Shown: positions 41,701 to 48,968 of the stretch, in pieces
How the letters are laid out: the number at the start of each line of letters is the position of its first letter
How positions within the stretch are numbered: position 1 is the first letter of the stretch
Assembly (NCBI GenBank): GCA_005778355.1
Contig: SXON01000021.1
Location: forward strand, 1 to 64,000
DNA: 64,000 bases
Source of the DNA: Pseudomonadota bacterium
GTDB lineage: Bacteria; Myxococcota_A; UBA796; SXON01
Reading direction: 5' to 3'
Notes under the pieces: generated by a model
Seen by the model: only the letters and a program-made list of their open reading frames with translations
Database searches by the model: none
Told to the model about the DNA's origin: nothing
Made by a program: the position numbers and the translations under genes

Positions 41701-41794
41701 CCGCCACGCGATCCTCGGCGAGGAAGACGTTGGCCACGCCGCCCTCGCCCAGCGGGCCGAGGATGGCGTAACGATCCGCGACGATCCCGGTCAT
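38759..41794 (-). CDS. Ser/Thr protein kinase with C-terminal AAA-like and helical-repeat region (PknK-like)
   Basis: A 1011-residue protein. Residues 9-260 are a kinase with Gly loop GPLGEGGVANVFL, Lys38 in VALKFF, catalytic loop HGDIKPENVI (Asp127) and DFGRARL (144-150), so it is probably active, although HGD replaces HRD. Residues ~265-520 look like an ATPase core with a degenerate P-loop (VVVVGQPDTTRAV) but a clear Walker-B-like ALVVVDGLDRLD. From ~520 to 1000 there are Ala/Arg-rich helical repeats similar to TPR. The layout resembles PknK-type kinases of soil bacteria. The stop/start overlaps place it directly after the FAD oxidoreductase. Confidence 0.85.
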   Translation of the reverse strand: MTGIVADRYAILGPLGEGGVANVFLAEDRVAGQRVALKFFPPIRSSTEEFRREASATVPTRHRGLVRLVDAGMHEGAPWLAIEHVDGQDLREQLRVSAVAPGLMLDWIAQVFDAIDALHRVGLVHGDIKPENVIRAGDRLRLVDFGRARLRFLYGGAGAFPGTAPYMHPDLFAGGAPSPATDCFAAWVMAYELVGGRRPFAVADLRGARPMTIPAFLPLADPELSALVGAGLRGELDSARRSWVAIARYRRGRRDPMPAFVAMALPPPALARRARERVTAGQDVVVVGQPDTTRAVLESVHRGLGAGSLWLSADWGSVAEPMSGALALAARAGDSLSGPALDHLRQHLGPLGRVIAALAPAARTWLGDPGPGAAPTSDQTIAALHRFLLGLPRPALVVVDGLDRLDGASRRFLATAAAAREVVVAGSAAPGAPHGLGEELPVPGEVGPSARVPASQEPLVAARVLGLPFGRLLAAVTGVDDDTLFGAALEAEAMGEARFNGEVVVPQPGPQGDDRVARAWFETAAERLDIATHPLLVARFAMAAGNHARLAACIDAAFDAAIRTDAAEALRLALADPRPRTPERQLRALDAAVMARDMDAARRLLDELAAQPGVSEADRAEAEGEYLFRLGRNEEALAHFRQAAAALGRPVLCGWRAQLAGAWRLLGLALDRPVAARPDPRLARVYERLHDLYFAVDHGPMLHVHARWLEAAPSQPRARAMDVVWKTALGRHDAARRAEAQLAGEVPEHQDPVGAAVVLLHRAIADLWRGETLVAYGAATDAAERLARAGDPYQAALASATMSAAGWHLGVPGPMARLCDELSRLVELVGDVRAQGWILAMRAVLAMHAGRDQEAEKWLGQWIGDAAARSDRAEAVARRVRADWLVQHGDWRRALVDVAEIRRLVKVAHLRLDLTAAVVVPATIAAAQARLAGQAGPAPDLRGLRALVAMSPRWDARAEAARGWWQLAEGKRPAATAAFAAARHAALARRHAFDADDIAHQAALALGQDES

Positions 41795-44250
41795 CCGCGC
41801 CTTTCCGAAATCCCACGATCATGCGGGTCGGTGCCCGAGTACCACTGCTGCGGCGGCAGGATCGAGGCATCGAAGCCGGGCGCGCCCTCGGGGATCGAGG
41901 GGCTCACCACCCGCTGCCAGGCGCCCCGCGCCGCTCTCATGCCGGAGAGGCAGGCCGCCTCCATGCAGACGATGTCGAGCCCGTTGCGGGTCCACTCGCC
42001 GGCCGGGAAGATGCGCTCGGCGGCGTCGATCGGCAGCCCCGAAACGTGGCGTTGCGGCCAGGAGCCCACGCCCGGGGCGAAGATCCTGTTTCGCGGCTTG
42101 GCGTTACGCATGACCACATACCGGATGTCGCGACGAAGCTCGGGCGCGGGCTCGAGGATCGCGAGAGGATCGATGCCACGGGGGTCGAGTCGGTTGGCCA
42201 GCTCCCCGAGCTGTCGCACCGCCTGCACCCCGAGTGACTGGATGAGCGAGAGTTGGCGAAGGAATCCCCAGGCCATCCAGCGCGAGGCCACTTGCCAGTC
42301 GGCGAGGCCCTCGGGCGACATCGCGCGCTCGCGCGTCCAGGTGCCGCCGGCCCGCCGCCCACGCCAGCGACCATCGTCGTAGGGCCACGGGCGGTCGTCG
42401 AGCGTGGAGAAGAAGCTCCGCTTGCTCAACAGGTCGCGGATGGCGGTCTTGGCTTCCAGCGGCCAGCCGAAGGCGTCGTCGCGGGTGAGGCAGGCGTAGG
42501 TTTCTTCGAAGCCGCCGCAGCTCTCGATCACCGAGCCCTGGAAGCTCCCTGTCGCCTCGCCGAAGGGGTTCTCCTCGGCCATCGCCCGGGGCGACCAGAG
42601 CCCCATCGAGTAGTCGGCGAGCAGGCAGAACGGTCCTTCCAGGCCGGTGATCGCGCTCTCGCGGAGGGCACGCGCCGCGTGATCGCACCAGCGGATCTTC
42701 TCCCGGGTCCAGATCAAGAGCTCCAACGTCTCGTTGGACGACACGCGAAGGGGTTCCAAGCTTCGCCGCGCGCTCTCATAGGTGCGGCCGCCGAGCACGG
42801 CCTCGAGCGCGCCGGGCGCCATGGTGGGGATCACGGCGCAGGCGTGGATGTCGGGTCGCGACGGGTCGGGCGGCGGGTAGCGGTGATCGATGCTCGGGCT
42901 GTGGGGCATCCCGAGGTCGCCCGAGTGCCCGGTCCAGCCGCCGTGCACCACGCGGACGGTGTCGCTGTCGGCCCGCATTTCTGACACCCGCGAGTCGTGG
43001 AGACGAAGCTTCACTTGCGGGTTCTGCGCCGCCAGCACGTCGATGCGCTGCCAGAGCTTGAGGGCCAGCCTGTTCCATTGGCCGCCGTCGGCGGTGCGCA
43101 CCCGGCTGGCGGCGGGGCTGGTGAAGCAGAAGGCGAGCGAGCGCACCGCCTGCGCCGCGTCGAAGGAGTAGGGCGACGTGAACGTCGCGTCGGGCGCGAA
43201 GCGGAAATGCAAGGAGCGCCAGGCCGGGTAGCTCCCTGCCGCGAGGTGGCCGAGGGCCTCGGGCAGTCGCTCGAGCACGCGCCCGAGGCCGGCCATCACG
43301 TAGTCGCGGGCGGCGCGGCGCTGCCCGTCATCATACACATCGAAGTCGCGACCCGGCGACACCGGGGGCCCGCTCTGATCGAAGAGATCGCGGGCCAATC
43401 GGATCGCGCCGTCCACCTTGTCGTAGAGGGTGCCGCCCACGTCGACCACCGGCTTCCACTGGATGGCCCGGTCGCGGAATGCGCGGCGGGTCCACTCCCG
43501 GTACTCCACCTCGTAGAGCGGCCGGCCGTCGACCGTGGCCGTTTCTGGGTCGATGCTGCGCACCTCGATGGAGGCGAGGATCAAGGCGACTCGCAGCTCC
43601 AGGTCGATCTCGTGGGCGAAGAAGAGGTCGCAAAACGCGAGCGGGTCGATGCCCGGGGCAAGGGCCGCGAAGAGGTGGTGGACGATGGCGAGCGCACCGT
43701 CCACGCGCGCGTCGTGACCGCGCAGGCGGAACAGAAGCGCCGTCTCCTCGCGGAAAGCCTCGCCGGTGGCCGGGTCGCACAAGCCCATGATGCCGACGCC
43801 GGGCCCACCGGGGGTGGGATCGGCGAGGTCGCCCATGAAGCTCGCGATCGCCAGCGATCCCTGGCTCGGGCGCAAGAAGTCGGAGGTGTCGCCCAGCATC
43901 CGGCAGAGGTGCGGGTAGGCCCAGAGCACATGGTAGCCGTGGGGGATCGTGCCCTTGTGGGGCATCATCGGGCCGTAAAACGGCGTTCGATGGTAGTGAC
44001 TTTTCTCGTCGAACTCGCCCTCGAAGGTGCGCGCCATCGCCTTGCCGCCGAGGCCGCTCCCGTTGGACGTGATGCGACCTTCGAGGTCGCGATCCGGCAA
44101 GAGCGGCGCCATCAGGTCGATCTGCAAGGCGCGCGAGGGGTCGGCACTACACAGCTCGAGCAGGTGGATCGTCGCCGACAGGGCCGCCACGCCGCCGCCA
44201 ATCACGACGACGCGTGGGACCTCGTTGACGGGGCCCACGCCGGGTTTCAT
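41791..44250 (-). CDS. FAD-dependent oxidoreductase (amine oxidase/desaturase-like)
   Basis: An 819-residue flavoprotein. It opens with the Rossmann dinucleotide site VVVIGGGVAALSATIHLLE. The C-terminus has RIFPAGEWTRNGLDIVCMEAACLSGMRAA, the FAD-binding end of amine oxidase/phytoene desaturase-type enzymes. The ~500 residues between are longer than in typical desaturases (500 residues in total), so extra domains are present. The start is ATG 44250: the upstream in-frame region is the exonuclease gene in another frame. It is coupled by ATGA overlaps to xth before it and the kinase after it. Substrate unknown. Confidence 0.78.
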   Translation of the reverse strand: MKPGVGPVNEVPRVVVIGGGVAALSATIHLLELCSADPSRALQIDLMAPLLPDRDLEGRITSNGSGLGGKAMARTFEGEFDEKSHYHRTPFYGPMMPHKGTIPHGYHVLWAYPHLCRMLGDTSDFLRPSQGSLAIASFMGDLADPTPGGPGVGIMGLCDPATGEAFREETALLFRLRGHDARVDGALAIVHHLFAALAPGIDPLAFCDLFFAHEIDLELRVALILASIEVRSIDPETATVDGRPLYEVEYREWTRRAFRDRAIQWKPVVDVGGTLYDKVDGAIRLARDLFDQSGPPVSPGRDFDVYDDGQRRAARDYVMAGLGRVLERLPEALGHLAAGSYPAWRSLHFRFAPDATFTSPYSFDAAQAVRSLAFCFTSPAASRVRTADGGQWNRLALKLWQRIDVLAAQNPQVKLRLHDSRVSEMRADSDTVRVVHGGWTGHSGDLGMPHSPSIDHRYPPPDPSRPDIHACAVIPTMAPGALEAVLGGRTYESARRSLEPLRVSSNETLELLIWTREKIRWCDHAARALRESAITGLEGPFCLLADYSMGLWSPRAMAEENPFGEATGSFQGSVIESCGGFEETYACLTRDDAFGWPLEAKTAIRDLLSKRSFFSTLDDRPWPYDDGRWRGRRAGGTWTRERAMSPEGLADWQVASRWMAWGFLRQLSLIQSLGVQAVRQLGELANRLDPRGIDPLAILEPAPELRRDIRYVVMRNAKPRNRIFAPGVGSWPQRHVSGLPIDAAERIFPAGEWTRNGLDIVCMEAACLSGMRAARGAWQRVVSPSIPEGAPGFDASILPPQQWYSGTDPHDRGISERRG

Positions 44251-45017
44251 GGGACCTCGACGACGACGTGCACCGGCGCGTGGTCGGACAGGTTGGCCTC
44301 GCGCTCGATCATCGACGACACGAGTGTCACGCCGGGTGACACCCACGCGTGATCGATTCGCCACCCCACGTCCTTCGCTCGCGCCTGGCCCCGCTGGCTC
44401 CACCAGGAATAGGCCTGCGAGCTCGGGTTTGTCAGCCGGAAGGCATCGCGCCAGCCTCGCGCCACCAGTGTATCGAGCCAGCGCCGCTCCTCGGGGAGGA
44501 AGCCGGAGTTCTTCTCGTTGGGCTTGGCGTTCTTGATATCCATGGGCGTGTGGGCAATGTTGATGTCGCCACACACCATCGTCGGGCGTCCCGAGGCGAG
44601 CAACGTGTCGAGCCACGGCAGCACGTGCTCCATGTACTGGAACTTCCATGCCTGGCGGTCGGGACCGCTCGATCCGCTCGGCATGTACAGCGACCACACG
44701 TCGATCCCGGGCAGGTGCACACCCACCGCGCGGCCCTCCCCGTCGCCGCGGGCGTGACCCGTGCCCACGGTGAACTTCACCGTCTTCCGCTTGCTCCACA
44801 CGGCCGTGCCGCTGTACCCCTTCTTCTCGGCGGGGAAGAAACGAGCCGCGTAGTTCGCGGGCTTCCATAGCTCCGGGGGCGTCGTTTCCTCGTCGGCGCG
44901 CACCTCCTGGAGACAGAGCACATCGGGCTTGGCGCGCTCCAGCCAGGCCGAGAAACCTCGGCGCTCGGCGCTGCGGATACCATTGACGTTGAGCGTGGTG
45001 ACGGTGAGACGGGGCAC
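44247..45017 (-). CDS. xth: Exodeoxyribonuclease III
   Basis: A 256-residue AP endonuclease/exonuclease III (EEP superfamily). Motifs: TTLNVNGIRSAERRGFSAWL, the acidic metal ligand in VLCLQEVRADEE, SLYMPSGSS, MVCGDINIAHTPMDIKN, and the end motif WRIDHAWVSPG and LSDHAPVHV. It removes abasic sites in base-excision repair. It is first in an operon that continues into the FAD oxidoreductase by a 4-bp overlap, an unusual partnership. Its promoter side is the second copy of the structured repeat. Confidence 0.93.
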   Translation of the reverse strand: MPRLTVTTLNVNGIRSAERRGFSAWLERAKPDVLCLQEVRADEETTPPELWKPANYAARFFPAEKKGYSGTAVWSKRKTVKFTVGTGHARGDGEGRAVGVHLPGIDVWSLYMPSGSSGPDRQAWKFQYMEHVLPWLDTLLASGRPTMVCGDINIAHTPMDIKNAKPNEKNSGFLPEERRWLDTLVARGWRDAFRLTNPSSQAYSWWSQRGQARAKDVGWRIDHAWVSPGVTLVSSMIEREANLSDHAPVHVVVEVP

Positions 45018-45069
45018 CGGCGCGGCTTATCGGGGCGGCACACGCTTGGGCACCTCGATCCTCCCCTCG

Positions 45070-45294
45070 GACGGCGACGCCCGGCCCTCTGTCGCGACAC
45101 GGGAGGCCCCAGATCTCCAGGCGATCCGCCGCCCGGAACTCCAACTTTGCGGGTCCTGCCACCCCTGGCGTCCCCATCGGCTGCGCTGCGCTCCGCGATG
45201 GGGCGCGCCAGGGGCGTCACCCGCCTCCCTCACCGTGCCGGGCGGCTCGATCACGTCGGCTCGACCCCGCTGCGATCGGGCCGGGCGTGGCCTC
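45070..45294. repeat. Intergenic structured repeat, copy 2 (with covarying hairpin)
   Basis: The gene-free stretch 45018-45383 separates divergent xth and sucA and is occupied by a homologue of 8211-8454 in the same orientation. The hairpin has outer stem CCCCTGGCG (45162-45170) with CGCCAGGGG (45206-45214) and inner stem CCCCATCG (45172-45179) with CGATGGGG (45196-45203). The one-base/two-base asymmetry between stems is the same as in copy 1. Relative to copy 1, a T-A pair of the inner stem is C-G here. It includes one GTCGCGAC palindrome. No promoter of the neighbours was picked out. Confidence 0.75.
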
Positions 45295-45383
45295 GGTCTC
45301 GTAACTAGCGGCTAGGTTAGCCCAGTCGCGAGGCGCTCGGACGACGACCCCGATTGACCCCGGGCCGCGATACTCCGCCGCCC

Positions 45384-48035
45384 ATGGCCCACGACACCGC
45401 GCTCTCCGGCGACAACGCTGCCTATCTCGAGGCACTCGAAGGCTTCCTTCCTCCACAGTTGCCGACTCGGAGCATCTTCAACCCCACCGCCACCGCCACC
45501 GGCGATTTCGACGACGCCGACCGGCAGGCGAAGGTGTCGCGACTGATCAATAGCTACCGTGTGCGCGGTCACGACGCCGCACGCGTGGATCCCCTCGGCC
45601 TCGAGGCCGGTAAACCCCACCCCGAGCTCGACCCTGCCTATTTCGGCCTCTCTGCCGCCGACATGGACGTCAAAGTCAGCACCGTCCCGATGTACGGCAT
45701 GCCCGAGCACGCCACCGTGCGCCAGGTGCTCGACCGGCTGCGGGCCGTGTACTGCGGCAGCGTGGGCGTCGAATACATGAACATCCGCGACACCAACCAG
45801 AAACACTGGGTGGTCGAGCAGTTTGAGCGACGCTTCGAGCGGCCGGCGCTCGACCACCAGGGCGAGCTGCGCGCGCTCGACCTGCTCACCCGGGCCGACG
45901 GTTTCGAGCGTTTCCTCGGCGTGAAGTTCCAGGGCAACAAACGTTTCTCGCTCGAGGGCGGCGAGTCGCTCATCCCGCTCATGGACATGGTGATCGAGGA
46001 GTCAGCCCGCAACGGCGTGCGCGAGGTGGTGATTGGCATGGCCCACCGCGGGCGGCTCAACGTGCTGCTCAACGTGCTCCGGAAGCCACCCGCCAAGATG
46101 ATCGCCGAGTTTGCCGGCCAACACGACGCGCCGACAGAGGGCTCGGGCGACGTGAAGTACCACCTCGGCTACAGCTCCGAGTACGTCACGCGGGAAGGGG
46201 GCACTGTGCACCTCGCCCTGTGTTTCAACCCCTCCCACCTCGAGGCGGTCAACCCGGTGGTCGTGGGCCGCGTGCGCGCCAAGATGGAGCGCGTGCACGA
46301 CACCGAACGCCGCTCAGGGCTCGCGCTCCGCATCCACGGCGACGCGGCCTGCGCGGGCCAGGGCATCGTCCCCGAGGTGCTCAACCTGTCCGACCTGCCC
46401 GGCTATCGCACCGGCGGCACCGTGCACGTCGTGGTTAACAACCAGATCGGCTTCACGACGACCCCCACCGAGGGAAGGTCGACACCCTACTCGACAGACG
46501 TGGCGCGCATGCTCGGCGTCCCCATCTTCCACGTCAACGGCGAGGACCCGGAGGCGGTGGCAGAGGTGGCGCGGATCGCGGTGGCATGGCGCAACAGGTT
46601 CGGTCGCGATGTCGTGATCGACATGTATTGTTTCAGGCGCCACGGGCACAACGAGACCGACGAGCCCGCCTACACCCAGCCGCTCATGTACCGTCGCATC
46701 GCGGAACACCCCGGCGTGCGCGAGGGCTACCTGCGCCGGCTCATCCAGAAAGGGGCCGTCACCCGCGAGCAAGCCGACAAGATGGAAGCCGACTTCCGCG
46801 CCGAGCTCGACGGCGCGCTCCGCTACGTCAAGGAGGGCAACGGCCGCCCACCGGTGGCCAGCGCCATGCACGACCTCTGGGCCCACTACCACGGGGGAAA
46901 GCATGATCTCGTCGACACTGCCGTGCCGGTCGGGCGGCTGTCCGATTTGCTCCGCGCGCTCAATCACGTGCCCCCCGGCTTCAACCTGCACCCCAAGCTC
47001 GCGCGCAGTGTGTACAAGCTCCGCGAGGAGCAGGCCGAGGGCAAGAAACCCCTCGACTGGGCGGCCGGCGAGCTCTTGGCCTACGCTTCGCTGGTGTCAC
47101 AGGGTCACCGGGTGCGCCTCTCCGGGCAGGACTGCGGCCGCGGCACTTTTTCCCACCGCCACGCGGTGGTGCGCGACCAGACCACCGGCGCGGCCTGGTG
47201 CCCGCTCCAACACATCGACAGTCGACAGGGTTCCTTCGACGTCTTCAACTCGCTCCTGAGCGAGGCCGCCGTGCTCGGTTTCGAGTACGGCTACTCGCTG
47301 GACTACCCCGAGGCGCTGGTGATCTGGGAGGCCCAGTTTGGCGACTTCGCCAATGGTGCCCAGATCATCTTCGACAACTTCATCAGCTCCGGCGAGGCGA
47401 AGTGGAACCGACTCTCGGGGCTCACGCTGTTTCTGCCCCACGGCTACGAGGGGCAAGGCCCCGAGCACAGCTCCGCCCGCATCGAGCGGTTCCTCCAGAT
47501 GTGCGCCGAGGGCAACATGCAGTGTGTCAACGCCACGACACCCGCGCAGATCTTCCACCTCTTGCGTCGCCAGGTGATGCGAAGGGTGCGCGACCCGCTC
47601 GTGGTGTTCACCCCGAAGTCGCTGTTGCGAACGGTGTCCTCGCCGCTCGACGACCTCGCACGGGGCGGCTTCTCTGAGCTCATCGGCGACGGCACGGGTC
47701 ACAAGCGCGTGGTCTTGTGTTCGGGCAAGGTGTACTACGACCTCCTGGCGGCGCGCGGCGATCGCGACGTGGCGCTGGTGCGCGTGGAGCAACTCTACCC
47801 CTTCCCCCTCGACGCCCTGCGCGGCGAGTTGGCACGACACCCGGGCGCCGGGGTGATCTGGTGCCAAGAGGAGCCCAAGAACATGGGCGGCTGGCCGAGC
47901 GTGGCGATGTGGTGCCTGGAGGCGGGGATCACCCTGCGCTACGCCGGTCGCAAGGCGGGCTCGGCGCCGGCCACCGGCTACATGGACCGTCACCTCGCCG
48001 AGCAGGCGCAGCTCGTCGAGGAGGCACTGGGATAA
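45384..48035 (+). CDS. sucA: 2-oxoglutarate dehydrogenase E1 component
   Basis: An 883-residue thiamine-diphosphate enzyme of the citric acid cycle. Typical blocks: FLGVKFQGNKRFSLEGGESLIPLMD, MAHRGRLNVLLNVL, GDAACAGQGIVPEVLNLSDLPGY...NNQIGF (TPP motif), DMYCFRRHGHNETDEPAYTQPLMY, and the C-terminal AEGNMQCVNATTPAQIFHLLRRQ. The N-terminal region is somewhat shorter than the ~930 residues of E. coli SucA, starting at ATG 45384. The E2 (sucB) and E3 (lpd) partners are not adjacent, so the complex is assembled from separate loci. A lipoprotein gene follows after 3 bp. Confidence 0.95.
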   Translation: MAHDTALSGDNAAYLEALEGFLPPQLPTRSIFNPTATATGDFDDADRQAKVSRLINSYRVRGHDAARVDPLGLEAGKPHPELDPAYFGLSAADMDVKVSTVPMYGMPEHATVRQVLDRLRAVYCGSVGVEYMNIRDTNQKHWVVEQFERRFERPALDHQGELRALDLLTRADGFERFLGVKFQGNKRFSLEGGESLIPLMDMVIEESARNGVREVVIGMAHRGRLNVLLNVLRKPPAKMIAEFAGQHDAPTEGSGDVKYHLGYSSEYVTREGGTVHLALCFNPSHLEAVNPVVVGRVRAKMERVHDTERRSGLALRIHGDAACAGQGIVPEVLNLSDLPGYRTGGTVHVVVNNQIGFTTTPTEGRSTPYSTDVARMLGVPIFHVNGEDPEAVAEVARIAVAWRNRFGRDVVIDMYCFRRHGHNETDEPAYTQPLMYRRIAEHPGVREGYLRRLIQKGAVTREQADKMEADFRAELDGALRYVKEGNGRPPVASAMHDLWAHYHGGKHDLVDTAVPVGRLSDLLRALNHVPPGFNLHPKLARSVYKLREEQAEGKKPLDWAAGELLAYASLVSQGHRVRLSGQDCGRGTFSHRHAVVRDQTTGAAWCPLQHIDSRQGSFDVFNSLLSEAAVLGFEYGYSLDYPEALVIWEAQFGDFANGAQIIFDNFISSGEAKWNRLSGLTLFLPHGYEGQGPEHSSARIERFLQMCAEGNMQCVNATTPAQIFHLLRRQVMRRVRDPLVVFTPKSLLRTVSSPLDDLARGGFSELIGDGTGHKRVVLCSGKVYYDLLAARGDRDVALVRVEQLYPFPLDALRGELARHPGAGVIWCQEEPKNMGGWPSVAMWCLEAGITLRYAGRKAGSAPATGYMDRHLAEQAQLVEEALG

Positions 48036-48038
48036 GCC

Positions 48039-48968
48039 ATGTTCTACCTACTTGCTTGCATCCAGGAAGGACCCGAAAAAGACAGCGCCGACACCGGCGA
48101 AAGTGACACCGACACTGACGCGGACTCAGACACCGACGCCGATTCTGACACCGACACCGACACCGGTTCCTCGTTGTCCTTCGACGACTTCGTGTACCTC
48201 GAGGCGCCCTATGACGCCGACGACAGCTGCCTCGACACCAGCTGGGACTCCCCGATGGCGGTGTGCATGACCGACCACTCGGTGGAGGGACGGGTCATCG
48301 ATTTCCAGACCAGCGATCCCGTGGCCCAGGCTGACGTCTCGGCCTGGACGAGCGACGACATCAGCCTCGGGGCCGACGCCGAGACGAGGAGCGACGACGC
48401 GGGCGCGTGGGCGATGACCCTGCCGGCGTGCACGCCGCTGTCGGTGGCGAGCGAGGCGGCCGACGCGGTCCCCACCTACCGCCAGCACGTCGTCTTGGCG
48501 TGGGAGCACCTCGCGCGGGCGAACCTCGACGCGCCTTCGCTGTCCAACACGACGGTCGCGATCATCCCGGCGCTCCTCGGGGTTGAATGGGACGACACCA
48601 CCGCGATGATCTTCGGCCAGGCTTACGACTGCGAGGGCGAGCCCGTGGTCAACGCGCAGGTATTCATCCACGACGGCAGCGGCGCGGTGGTGGGCGAGCC
48701 GCGGGCCTACTACTTCGACGACAGCTCGCTCCCCTCGGCCACCGAACCGGGGACGACCGGCAACGGGGGCTTTCTCTTGCTCGACGTACCCCAGGGCGAC
48801 TTCACACTGGAAGTCTGGGGCTGGGATGGTGGCGAGCACGTGGAGCTCGCCAGCGCGCCCGTGTCGACGCTGCCCGGGAGTGTCACGATCATCAACCAGC
48901 ACGTCGGTCACGACGACGGGCTCGTGTTTCCAGAGACGTGCTTCTGGGAATGTGATGAGATTGACTGA
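48039..48968 (+). CDS. Asp-rich surface lipoprotein
   Basis: A 309-residue protein with signal MFYLLACIQEG (Cys7). Residues ~15-45 are Asp/Thr/Ser repeats (SDTDTDADSDTDADSDTDTDTG) typical of surface anchors that bind calcium. The rest contains two Ig/transthyretin-like segments: EGRVIDFQTSDPVAQADVSAWTSDD, IFGQAYDCEGEPVVNAQVFIHDGSGAVVG. The second resembles carboxypeptidase-regulatory-like domains. It follows sucA by 3 bp and shares the A of its TGA with the methyltransferase ATG (TGATG, 48966-48970). No link to metabolism is apparent; it may be translated with sucA simply by position. Confidence 0.75.
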   Translation: MFYLLACIQEGPEKDSADTGESDTDTDADSDTDADSDTDTDTGSSLSFDDFVYLEAPYDADDSCLDTSWDSPMAVCMTDHSVEGRVIDFQTSDPVAQADVSAWTSDDISLGADAETRSDDAGAWAMTLPACTPLSVASEAADAVPTYRQHVVLAWEHLARANLDAPSLSNTTVAIIPALLGVEWDDTTAMIFGQAYDCEGEPVVNAQVFIHDGSGAVVGEPRAYYFDDSSLPSATEPGTTGNGGFLLLDVPQGDFTLEVWGWDGGEHVELASAPVSTLPGSVTIINQHVGHDDGLVFPETCFWECDEID

